NCBI GenBank assembly: GCA_964489215.1
Contig: CAZAYB010000203.1
Coordinates: forward strand, 1-5,656
From: CAZAYB01 sp964489215
Lineage (GTDB): Bacteria > Planctomycetota > Phycisphaerae > Sedimentisphaerales > Anaerohalosphaeraceae
Length of the DNA stretch: 5,656 nt
Direction of reading: 5' to 3'
Both the position numbers and the translations under genes were made by a program. Each line of letters begins with the position of its first letter. The first letter of the stretch is position 1. Of the stretch, positions 1-5,621 are shown in pieces. The notes beneath the pieces were generated by a model, which worked only from the letters and a program-made list of their open reading frames with translations, did not search any database and was not told the origin of the DNA.

Positions 1-148
1 TACGCGGATAGTTATTTTAAAAATACCCGATTCTTTCTATACTTCGAAATTATTCACAACTAAAATTTCAGAATATGAGAAAGAAAACGGGTTTAACTAT
101 TGTAGAACAAGCCATAATACTTGTCAACAGAGAAACCCCACAGTACAT
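1..148. other. Unassigned left edge, possible relic DNA
   Basis: One plus-strand frame is open from the edge into the transposase relic, but its residues before about base 149 do not look like the expected transposase sequence. A short stretch near 101-130 (C-R-T-S-H-N-T-C-Q) weakly recalls the CRNRHCPKCQ zinc motif found near the N-terminus of IS91 transposases. If that is real, a large internal deletion joined the N-terminal and C-terminal parts. I do not consider it proven. Another frame (bases 1-60) could be the end of an unrelated protein, stopping at TAA 61-63. No function can be given. Confidence 0.3.
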
Positions 149-610
149 TTTGAGCCGGCTCTGGCCGGAGCAGACCACGTGATAAAATACCTGGGACAGT
201 ATACTCACCGGGTAGCCATCACCAAACAACGGATCCTGAATATTGCCGGAGGAAAGGTGACTTTCATTGCCAAAGATTACCGGGACAGGGCCATCAAAAA
301 GCCGGTTACCCTGGAGGGATTAGAGTTCCTGCAACGCTTTACCCAGCATATCCTGCCGATGCGATTGGTAAAGATTCGGTATTTCGGCATATATAATCAT
401 ACAGTAAAAAGAAATTTGGAATTACAGTTTGTGTCGAAAAAGAATCGGATATTGACACCCTGATAAAAGACAAGGTATCTTCCGAAACCTCGGTGCGACG
501 CATTGAGAGACTAACTGGCTATATATAATCCCTGTATGTGTCCGGTGTTTAAAAAAGGACAGATGGTTGTATGAAGGGAACTGCCCAGGATCCGGTCGCC
601 GGGCAGAGTA
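149..610 (+). pseudogene. IS91-family (Y2) transposase, decayed C-terminal fragment
   Basis: This is a relic of a rolling-circle transposase of the IS91/IS801 type. The open part (PALAGADHVIKYLG, then QYTHRVAI, KDYRD and the IRYFGIYN block) matches the conserved C-terminal half of these enzymes. The recognisable similarity begins around base 149, so the N-terminal zinc-binding domain and most of the catalytic domain are missing or replaced. The first frame ends at TGA 461-463. The family-like sequence continues one frame over (about 430-525: DIDTLIKDK, VRRIERLTGYI) to TAA 526-528. It then returns to the first frame at 539 (CPVFKKGQMVV, stop TGA 572-574, RELPRIRSP). Intact members usually read CPVC there, so the second cysteine of a zinc knuckle has become Phe548-550 (TTT for TGT). 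Two frame changes, one stop and the lost cysteine leave no doubt that it is inactive. The family assignment rests on remembered motif patterns. Confidence 0.85.
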
Positions 611-839
611 TCTACTTGTGAATTTCTGCTGTCAACTTTCTAACTCCAGGTTACCACGCATTAATGTGGCCGGGAGAAGTATGTAAATAGGAGAGTAAAA
701 AAAGGCTGTAAATCCAAGTATTTAACTCAGTTGTTTACAGGTAATAAAGAACAAAAAAAACAATACCATCGGGATTTATTACCCTGCCTGATTCCCAAAA
801 TCAATTAAAAACGTCATTAAGTGCATAGCGTGTTGGTTC

Positions 840-883
840 ATAGCCCGGCGGGTGCAGTTCAACATGGACTCCTCGCTGGGTAT
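840..883 (+). repeat. Long imperfect hairpin with G-U pairs
   Basis: CCCGGCGGG (844-852) pairs over nine positions with CTCGCTGGG (872-880), including two G-T (G-U in RNA) pairs. ATA 840-842 pairs with TAT 881-883 around a single bulged G at 843. An inner stem GTTC/GGAC (857-860 and 866-869) closes a five-base loop. The wobbles pair only if the plus strand is the RNA. In competition, GGACTC 866-871 can pair exactly with GAGTCC 897-902. It may be the end structure of the adjacent transposon relic or part of an RNA. The pairing is certain, its function is not. Confidence 0.5.
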
Positions 884-957
884 AGTCGACTGCTCAGAGT
901 CCTAATTATTGTAAGATGGCTTTTCTATTATTTTTCTTTTTTATTGAATTTAAATTG

Positions 958-976
958 GGTTTTGTATACAAAAACC
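958..976. repeat. AT-rich palindrome GTATAC core
   Basis: TTTTGTATACAAAA (960-973) is a perfect 14-base palindrome, flanked by GG and, after one extra A, CC. With no loop it resembles a protein-binding site more than an RNA hairpin. No gene starts beside it, so no regulator or target can be named. Confidence 0.35.
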
Positions 977-1155
977 TTCCTGAGAAGATGGTAATTTCCT
1001 GTTTTGTGCAGCATCATCAACTCTAAAAACGAGCATCGAGTATAGATTGTCGAGGTGTGTCTCTGTCATTTTACTTTATGACTTAAGAGAAAGCTACTTT
1101 TCACTTAAAAGCCCAAGGTTATAAAAATTTGGCAGTATGATTTTCAAATACTTTT

Positions 1156-1674
1156 CTATGCAGTCTCGAATAAAAGCATTATCAGTGCACATATTGCTGC
1201 TGTTGCCAATGTGAAAATCATCATCTTTACTACGCTGAATATAATGTTCTCAGAAGAAACATAACCTGTATAAGCACCTAATATTGCGGCAAGAAATGTG
1301 ACTAATCCGATAGAAACATAAACCCCCGGAGTAATGGTAAGAAAAAAGAAAGGGATTAACGGAATAAGTGCACCAACAACACTTACTGCGCCATCTATAA
1401 ATCCTCCTTTCAGAACATCTCTCGCAACTTTTTTTTCAAGAGTTGTCCCTTTAAGAGATTTAATCATATGCTTTTCAGTAATATTTAATGCTTTATATCT
1501 TCCAATCTTCTCTGCTGTAAATGCTGCAAGAATATTTGATAATCCGTTTGCCACTGCACCGGATAATCCTGCCGATAGGATTATTGTAACATTTTCAGAT
1601 ATTGCGGCACCTATAACAACACCTAATGAAGATAGGGAACCATCAACGAGCCCTCTGATTGCTAATCTTATCAT
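1156..1674 (-). CDS. VIT1/CCC1-like membrane protein (TIGR00267 type)
   Basis: This is a 172-residue integral membrane protein of the VIT1/CCC1 (DUF125) superfamily, whose characterised members move Fe2+ or Mn2+ across membranes. The N-terminal motif RGLVDGSLSSLGVVIGAA (7-24) is the family's first-helix signature, and Asp11 sits where VIT1 has its translocation-path aspartate. Hydrophobic segments lie at about 8-27, 30-52, 92-113, 116-137 and 148-169, which fits the five-helix VIT layout. The loop between helices 2 and 3 (about 54-90) is short and basic, without the Glu-rich cytoplasmic metal-binding domain of plant VIT1. It is closest to the short archaeal TIGR00267 form, which is about 170 residues long. 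The ATG overlaps the stop of the DUF211 gene (ATGA, 1671-1674), so the start is secure and translation is probably coupled. The stop is TAG. The metal and the direction of transport are inferred; the superfamily also contains proteins of unknown substrate. Confidence 0.85.
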   Translation of the reverse strand: MIRLAIRGLVDGSLSSLGVVIGAAISENVTIILSAGLSGAVANGLSNILAAFTAEKIGRYKALNITEKHMIKSLKGTTLEKKVARDVLKGGFIDGAVSVVGALIPLIPFFFLTITPGVYVSIGLVTFLAAILGAYTGYVSSENIIFSVVKMMIFTLATAAICALIMLLFETA

Positions 1675-1967
1675 TTGTTGTGGTCTTGATGGATACTTTC
1701 TTCCTTAACAAGTTTCAATCCTGCTGAAACCTTATCAACGCTGTGGATAGAGCCTCCCATAGTTTCTATAACATTCTCAATTTCATGATATATTATATCA
1801 TCACCAGCAATAGTTAACTTGTCGGTTTCTACTTCTTTATCCATTTCAATGACTGATGCATTCACTCCATCAATTCCATTAAGATCACTCAAAGCACATG
1901 TCAAATCAATAATTGACGGTGAATGTGGCTTGAGAACATCCAATACAATTTGCTTAATTGTTGCCAT
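1671..1967 (-). CDS. DUF211 family protein
   Basis: This is a 98-residue cytosolic protein of the DUF211 family (PF02680), best known from archaea. Family blocks are clear: LDVLKPHSPSI (9-19), GIDGVNASV (31-39), ETDKLTIAGDDI (47-58) and MGGSIHSVDKVSAG (70-83). Known archaeal structures show a ferredoxin-like fold forming oligomers and binding metal ions, possibly calcium. The biological role is unknown. The length equals the usual size, except for a His-containing tail (SIHQDHNK). It is the first gene of a two-gene unit, with its TGA overlapping the ATG of the VIT-like membrane protein, which suggests a joint job such as sensing or assisting metal transport. The leader is A-rich (AAAAGTAAAGTTAT before ATG) with no Shine-Dalgarno site, as usual in Bacteroidota. 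No clear promoter was identified upstream. The family call is firm; the function is open. Confidence 0.9.
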   Translation of the reverse strand: MATIKQIVLDVLKPHSPSIIDLTCALSDLNGIDGVNASVIEMDKEVETDKLTIAGDDIIYHEIENVIETMGGSIHSVDKVSAGLKLVKEESIHQDHNK

Positions 1968-2117
1968 ATAACTTTACTTTTAATTTTTGCTAATATATAA
2001 TTTTTTCTAAACCGAACTCCCATTAGCCTATTAACCAGGGCAAGCATATTTCGTTTATGCATATAGATCAGATTTTCTATTTTCATCTCTTTTATATCTC
2101 AATTTCAATAATCCGAT

Positions 2118-2243
2118 TCACTCCTCTATTTCAAAAAAGTATGCTTCACCTTCCTTTTCTTTAAAAACATAATAAGTTTTGTCTTCTGTTTTCTTCATCT
2201 TACCTTGTAATTTTAATAATACTCTCTCTAAACAGCTTGCTTG
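2118..2243 (-). pseudogene. Orphan C-terminal end of an unrecognised protein
   Basis: Immediately downstream of the group II intron 3' end the minus strand stays open, giving SCLERVLLKLQGKM and then KKTEDKTYYVFKEKEGEAY, ending in FFEIEE and TGA 2118-2120. Composition (Lys, Glu, Tyr, Phe) and the open frame through the presumed splice border suggest this is the 3' exon of a gene the intron once interrupted. The upstream part of that gene is not in the window next to the intron. Alternatively, translation starts at the ATG at 2198 and yields a 26-residue peptide, which is less likely to be a gene. The end resembles no family I can name; group II introns often sit in transposases, so that is one possibility. 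Confidence 0.45.
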
Positions 2244-2300
2244 ACCGGGTAGCTTACGCCTCCTAAGAACCTTGCATGCGAGTTTCCCAGCACACGGCTC
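2240..2300 (-). ncRNA. Group II intron 3' end (domains V and VI)
   Basis: Minus-strand bases 2300 to 2267 form a 34-base domain V. They begin GAGCC with the AGC catalytic triad, carry a GAAA tetraloop (GGGAAAC), and end GGTTC. It folds as a nine-pair lower helix, a two-base bulge on the 3' side (bases T and A) and a five-pair upper helix, with one G-A mismatch below and one U-C mismatch above. After the linker comes a domain VI hairpin (2263-2248): GG-A-GGC, loop GTAA, GCT-A-CC. Base 2250 is an unpaired A in the position of the branch point, and the CTACCC sequence is typical of intron 3' ends. The exact 3' border lies near 2240-2245. The mismatches and the missing reverse transcriptase indicate a fragment that cannot move by itself. 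Confidence 0.85.
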
Positions 2301-2655
2301 AAGTACTTATAAGGCCAACCTTGTTAGGGGAGACCGGGCTATTTTTACACGACTTTAAGTCGCAACAACGTTTGATGGTATCGTGTTGTGCGGGATTACG
2401 AGGCGATCTCTTTTCAGTTTACACCTACTTTTTTTACGAGCCACAGACCTTCTAAAACTTATGAAACTCCCATGCACTATACCATTTGTTGTACGTTCAT
2501 GCTTACATTGTTTTAAATTTAATCAATTTATACTTACTTACAAATCAGCTCTTCTCAATAGTTTTTTGTGATGCAACATTATCAATTGGCATCCGCAACC
2601 TTTTAAACTATTCAGCCTTGTCTGGCGATACTGTTTTAAGTAATGAAATCATAGT
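2301..2655. other. Gene-free stretch, upstream remnant of the intron
   Basis: No reading frame here resembles a protein. The minus-strand segment next to domain V (about 2301-2420) is relatively GC-rich and probably belongs to the intron (remains of domain IV or III), because it runs directly into it with the typical sequence CCTAACAAGG then CCTTATAAGTACTT. Beyond about 2420 the DNA becomes AT-rich and nothing is recognisable. The reverse transcriptase/maturase that normally lies within domain IV, about 1.2-1.8 kb, is absent, so most of the intron has been deleted. Confidence 0.5.
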
Positions 2656-2680
2656 TTTAAATTTTTTTTAAAAATTTAAA
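2656..2680 (-). terminator. AT-only hairpin after the hydrolase gene
   Basis: TTTAAATTTTT (2656-2666) and AAAAATTTAAA (2670-2680) form a perfect 11-pair stem with a three-base loop, starting 24 bases downstream of the hydrolase stop. The position suits the end of the two-gene transcript, but the stem contains no G or C and no separate T run follows it. It may therefore be a weak terminator, a site protecting the 3' end, or just a palindrome. Confidence 0.35.
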
Positions 2681-2704
2681 TTGAATTGTTTCCGTTTTGA
2701 ATTA

Positions 2705-3679
2705 TCACTTATTCCTATTCAGAAATTCAATCATTTTTTTATTTACGATTTCAGGTTTCTCCATATTCAAACCATGCCCGGCACCGGGAACAATAATCAC
2801 TTCAGCATGCGGGATGGCTTTTTGGGCTTTTGTTTTAAATTCTTTCGGGTTATCGTAAATTATAGGTAATCCCCCTGCCATTACTAAAACGGGCATTTTT
2901 ATCATTTCTAATTCCTCAGGCTCATAAATTCTATGCTGCGGTACGTCAAACATGCTTACTGAGCCATATTCAATAACATCAAGCATGTGCTCAAACCAAA
3001 TATCTAATTTCGGATCGGTGTAGCCACCACCCATCCAGTCGAAGAACTTCTCGTACTTTTTCCTGTTCGGAAAAAACATGAAATGGCGGAAACCTTTCCA
3101 CGCCATCTCGCTATTCATTGGCATGAAAGTTTCTGAAGGATCAAGTAGTACCAGATTGGCAATGGTATCAGGCAATTCGCGAGCTAATGCCAGGGCAAGC
3201 CAACTGCCATAGGATAAGCCTGCTACTGAAACTTCATTTATCTGATAATGCTTAAGTATTTGGGTAAACCAGGTGTGGTAATCCCTAAAACTATTAACAG
3301 CCCTACCAGACGGCTTGCTCTTTCCACCATAGTTGGACATGTCAAGGCTGAACACCTTAAAATGCTGCGAAAGTGCTTTCACATTGGGATACCACATGGT
3401 AGCATCGGCAAATAAACCAGGCAACAAAATTAATGGCTCTTCATTTTTTTCGCCGGAGATAATCACGTGGGATTGACCATAATCTGTATCAACAAACACT
3501 TCTTGGTATGCAATGTCCCACAACTCCATGGTTTTGTCGTAGCTTTCAAACGCGATGGATTTGCCCTTTTCGGTTTTATACAACGATGACGGGGCTGTCA
3601 TGTATTTATTCGATGAACAGCTAACTGTAATTAACAATATTATAATCGTCCAATATAAATAGATATATGTTTTTTTCAT
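2705..3679 (-). CDS. Lipoprotein alpha/beta hydrolase
   Basis: This is a 324-residue enzyme of the alpha/beta-hydrolase fold. Residues 1-20 form a lipoprotein signal peptide (KK, hydrophobic TIIILLITVS, then Cys21). The residues after Cys21 (SSNKY) lack the acidic export signal of surface lipoproteins, so I infer anchoring in a membrane facing the periplasm. The fold shows LILLPGLFADATMWYPNV (83-100, oxyanion-loop region), LDMSNYGGKS (112-121), nucleophile elbow G-L-S156-Y-G (154-158) and PGAGHGLNMEKPE with His302. The acid expected after strand beta7 (usually G-x-D/E) is not at its position: the sequence is VLVMAGGLPIIYD, with D276 later. D180 in LLDPSE, after beta6, may replace it. The enzyme is probably an esterase or hydrolase of unknown substrate. 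It lies 39 bases after the NmrA-like gene with no promoter visible between them, so the two are probably co-transcribed. Confidence 0.85.
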   Translation of the reverse strand: MKKTYIYLYWTIIILLITVSCSSNKYMTAPSSLYKTEKGKSIAFESYDKTMELWDIAYQEVFVDTDYGQSHVIISGEKNEEPLILLPGLFADATMWYPNVKALSQHFKVFSLDMSNYGGKSKPSGRAVNSFRDYHTWFTQILKHYQINEVSVAGLSYGSWLALALARELPDTIANLVLLDPSETFMPMNSEMAWKGFRHFMFFPNRKKYEKFFDWMGGGYTDPKLDIWFEHMLDVIEYGSVSMFDVPQHRIYEPEELEMIKMPVLVMAGGLPIIYDNPKEFKTKAQKAIPHAEVIIVPGAGHGLNMEKPEIVNKKMIEFLNRNK

Positions 3680-3718
3680 TTTGTTTTGGTTTCTAATATT
3701 TAATCCTAAATAATATTT

Positions 3719-4639
3719 TTATACAAAAAGATAATCATAAAAACCCTCTTTTTTCAGCTTCTCAGCATATTGTGTTAAGCCAAGTTCAGGGTGTCCCAGT
3801 GTTTTGTATGTACCACAATCTTGAGCTAAAAAAGTTTCATTCGTCTGGTTGAAATAATCTGACATATGTTTCAACAATTTCATTTCTTTTTTGAAAAGCC
3901 CTAATAGACCAAAAATCCAGCCGGGCACCGGTTTTGCTTTGGTATTTTCGGAAAACACAGACAAAAAAGATGTTGCCGCTTCAGGGTGCCTCAATCCCTC
4001 TGAGCCTTGTACGGGAAATTCTTTGAAAAAGGCATCGCTATTACCAACGGCATTGTCTAAATGGCATGAAAAATCGTAACAGTTGGTGAAAAAGATGGGG
4101 TTTTTCGTATTGCCAATTACTGAATAAATGTTATTTCGCCTGTAAAACACAAAGCTGTCGGCAAACCAAGTGCAATGCATAATGGTATAAGGAATGCCGG
4201 ATTCTTTGATTAATTTATGCCCTTGCTTGCGGATAATATTGGGAATAAATTTAAACTTTTTTGAATCCTGCTGATTATCAAACGCACCTAAGCCCGATAT
4301 GCTAATAATTTGCTTTATGCTGTCTTTATTAAGCGCAGCAATAATATTTGCAACGCCTTCGCGCTCGTTGGCAAAAGGGATGTTTAAATTAGTAGTTTGA
4401 GTAGAAAGGTTAAGATACAGATATACTGTATTTTTCAAAGCGGCTTTCAATGCTTTAACATCTTGTAAATTGGCTTCTGATATTTGCACTTCCTGCATTT
4501 TGCCAAAAAGTGCATGTGCTTTTTCATGGTTTCGCACTATTGCATGGACCCGATAACCCAAGCCCACCAGGTTTTTTACTACGGGTACACCCAAATTTCC
4601 GGTTGCTCCGATAATACTGATTTGCTTTTTTGCTGTCAT
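3719..4639 (-). CDS. NmrA-like NAD(P)-binding protein (atypical SDR)
   Basis: This is a 306-residue cytosolic protein of the atypical short-chain dehydrogenase/NmrA group. The nucleotide-binding loop is G11-A-T-G-N-L-G17 right after the first strand (ISIIGATGNLG). Arg36 in AIVRNHEKA is at the position that recognises the 2'-phosphate of NADPH, so NADPH is likely preferred. The second half (KLIKESGIPYTIMHCTWFADSF, 142-163) fits the family's IPYTI/R block, but the classical Tyr-x-x-x-Lys active site is not evident. Such proteins are redox sensors or reductases acting on small molecules; the substrate is not visible here. The ATG at 4639 starts directly at the Rossmann strand after an A/T-rich leader of about 20 bases. 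It is the first gene of a two-gene unit with the hydrolase, and a Crp/Fnr-like gene lies 75 bases upstream on the same strand. Confidence 0.85.
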   Translation of the reverse strand: MTAKKQISIIGATGNLGVPVVKNLVGLGYRVHAIVRNHEKAHALFGKMQEVQISEANLQDVKALKAALKNTVYLYLNLSTQTTNLNIPFANEREGVANIIAALNKDSIKQIISISGLGAFDNQQDSKKFKFIPNIIRKQGHKLIKESGIPYTIMHCTWFADSFVFYRRNNIYSVIGNTKNPIFFTNCYDFSCHLDNAVGNSDAFFKEFPVQGSEGLRHPEAATSFLSVFSENTKAKPVPGWIFGLLGLFKKEMKLLKHMSDYFNQTNETFLAQDCGTYKTLGHPELGLTQYAEKLKKEGFYDYLFV

Positions 4640-4664
4640 AACAAAAATTTATTTGATTATGATC

Positions 4665-4672
4665 CAAAAGTA
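4665..4672 (-). promoter_or_regulatory. Bacteroidota-type -7 element TACTTTTG
   Basis: On the minus strand TACTTTTG matches the Bacteroidota -7 consensus TAnnTTTG exactly. It predicts a start near 4661 and a leader of about 20 bases before the ATG of the NmrA-like gene. No -33 TTTG is seen at the usual spacing; that place is taken by the flank of the FNR-like palindrome, which fits a promoter that depends on an activator. No start point has been mapped. Confidence 0.55.
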
Positions 4673-4687
4673 TACAGGATAGCATGA

Positions 4688-4715
4688 ACGATTATTTGAC
4701 AAAAGTCAAAATCGT
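4688..4715. promoter_or_regulatory. FNR-like palindrome TTGAC-N4-GTCAA
   Basis: TTGAC (4696-4700), AAAA and GTCAA (4705-4709) form a perfect palindrome, extended by ACGATT (4688-4693) and AATCGT (4710-4715) with a two-base offset. It equals the FNR consensus TTGAT-N4-ATCAA except for one symmetric change. The centre (4702.5) is about 41 bases upstream of the predicted start of the NmrA-like gene, the classical activating distance for Crp/Fnr proteins. The neighbouring Crp/Fnr gene is the obvious candidate to bind it. The last base overlaps its stop codon. A hairpin role is possible, but no T run follows, so it is not a normal terminator. Confidence 0.6.
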
Positions 4716-5284
4716 TATTTCTTTTTCCTGATTCGGCTAAGGGTGGCTAAATTGATGCCAAGATATGCAGCGATATGTCCTAAAGTAACCCTTTGCAGGA
4801 TTTCAGGATTTTCAGAGCAGAATTTGCGATAGCGCTCTGTGGCAGACATGGATTGAAATTGATTTGCACGGTCCATCATTTTCCTGCTGTTAGCGTCTGC
4901 AAGATCTTTGCATATTTGATTCCAAACAGGAATAAGGCGGTATAATTCTTTCTGTTTTTCAAAGCTAATAACCATTAATTCTGAATCTTCAATGGTCCTG
5001 ATGTTTTCTTTTGAGGGCACACGATTGTTGAAACTGTCAAATGAAATAATAAGCGAGCCTTCGGGATAAAAAGCTGTGGTAATCTCATTGGCCATGTCAT
5101 CGAAAATGAAAGACCTTAAGAGCCCTTTTCTGACCAAGCCTATATGATTTGATACCTGGCCCTCTTTTAGAAAAAAATCATTGGCTTTTAAACTTTGAGG
5201 TACATAACTGCTTATGGTCAGTTGCAATTCCTCTTCTGTTAAATGATATTTATCTAAGCTGTTCTTGTTTAGCTGCATATTCAT
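4715..5284 (-). CDS. Crp/Fnr-family transcriptional regulator
   Basis: This is a DNA-binding regulator of the Crp/Fnr superfamily, about 189 residues from the ATG at 5284 (positions below count four more residues, from an upstream TTG at 5296). Residues about 25-115 form the cyclic-nucleotide-binding beta-roll (FFLKEGQVSNHIGLVRKGLL, 41-60, and YPEGSLIISFDSF, 77-89), but the Arg/Ser phosphate-binding cassette of CRP is not evident, so cAMP binding is doubtful. There is no N-terminal cysteine cluster, so it is not an iron-sulfur FNR. The C-terminal helix-turn-helix is RVTLGHIAAYLGINLATLSRIRKK (169-192). Compared with FNR, Ser187 and Arg188 keep the DNA-contact positions, but the Glu contact (usually 'ET' before LSR) is Ala184. 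Three starts (TTG 5296, ATG 5284, ATG 5278) are possible; no Shine-Dalgarno site decides. It is probably an activator of the adjoining two genes. Confidence 0.85.
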   Translation of the reverse strand: MNMQLNKNSLDKYHLTEEELQLTISSYVPQSLKANDFFLKEGQVSNHIGLVRKGLLRSFIFDDMANEITTAFYPEGSLIISFDSFNNRVPSKENIRTIEDSELMVISFEKQKELYRLIPVWNQICKDLADANSRKMMDRANQFQSMSATERYRKFCSENPEILQRVTLGHIAAYLGINLATLSRIRKKK

Positions 5285-5302
5285 TGAAATTAGCAATTTT
5301 CT

Positions 5303-5307
5303 TTGAC
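5303..5307 (+). promoter_or_regulatory. TTGAC half-site upstream of the regulator
   Basis: A single TTGAC lies about 20 bases before the ATG of the regulator and matches one arm of the palindrome at 4696-4709. The other arm (ATGAG at the expected spacing) does not match. It could be a weak autoregulatory site, but five bases occur often by chance. Confidence 0.2.
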
Positions 5308-5429
5308 AAATGAGCCTAAAAAGGTGTGTTTTTATTCCAGAGGGCGAACCGACCGGAGGGAGCTCAGAAATACCATTGGAATCAATTTATGAATGAGTAA
5401 AGTTCCTTACATACCCTGGTAACGCCGGG

Positions 5430-5621
5430 AATTGTTATTAAGCCGCAAGGTGGTTTATTCACTCTTTTGTTTATCTTCACCGGTGTTCATCAGAACGCTT
5501 CGCTAAGTTGGGGTGACCCATGCACTGAAGCCTGCCTGCCGGCAATGCAGGGAAGCCATAGTGCAATCCCGAAAACTTTCGGGACTGTACTGACAGCCCA
5601 CCCCGATTATTCCATCGGGAT
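5430..5621 (+). repeat. Hairpin cluster, possible structured RNA
   Basis: Stems read on the plus strand are: TAAGCCGC/GTGGTTTA (5439-5457, loop AAG, two G-U pairs); TTGGGGTG 5508-5515 with CACCCCGA 5599-5606 (one G-U); TGCACT 5521-5526 with AGTGCA 5560-5565, enclosing CCTGC 5531-5535 and GCAGG 5547-5551; TCCCGAAA/TTTCGGGA (5567-5584); CTGT/ACAG (5585-5596); and CCCGAT/ATCGGG (5602-5619), which competes with the closing stem. Together they draw a branched junction with three arms. CCTGCCTGCCGG and TCCCGAAA/TTTCGGGA types are common intergenic palindromes in Bacteroidota, so a repeat cluster is the simplest explanation. The G-U pairs point to a plus-strand RNA, which may continue past the window edge. 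Confidence 0.5.

Larger units (their letters stand above)
611..1155. other. Gene-free stretch with inverted repeats
   Basis: No convincing gene is seen here on either strand. The stretch probably holds the rest of the IS91-type element and the 3' flank of the minus-strand VIT-like gene. Inverted repeats present are CTGTAAA/TTTACAG (706-712 and 734-740), a long hairpin at 840-883, and a palindrome at 958-976. A minus-strand frame of about 38 codons (roughly 788-900) is open but unrecognised. No clear intrinsic terminator, meaning a GC-rich hairpin followed by a T run, was found downstream of the VIT-like gene. Confidence 0.5.

Noticed and set aside
581..606. GC-rich hairpin CTGCCC...GGGCAG, considered as the replication-origin hairpin of the IS91 element, followed by CTTG at 615-618
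   Set aside because: The bases lie inside the transposase relic (they encode the family-like RELPRIRSP), so the hairpin is most simply explained by coding sequence. The true element end should lie farther downstream.
840..902. Possible tRNA gene, because of GTTCAA and paired ends GGACTC/GAGTCC
   Set aside because: The spacing does not fit a tRNA: no proper T arm, anticodon arm or acceptor of seven pairs can be drawn.
1334..1708. 124-codon plus-strand open frame
   Set aside because: It is antisense to the VIT-like gene, whose family motifs and ATGA coupling are convincing. The plus-strand product has no recognisable features.
1901..2086. 61-codon minus-strand open frame
   Set aside because: Most of it lies in another frame of the DUF211 gene, and the upstream part shows no family features.
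2383..2869. Three plus-strand open frames of about 62 codons
   Set aside because: They lie antisense to the intron remnant, the AT-rich spacer and the hydrolase 3' end. Their composition is unlike a protein and no motifs are visible.
3891..4687. Two plus-strand open frames of 62 and 67 codons
   Set aside because: They are antisense to the NmrA-like gene and its promoter region, with no motifs of their own.
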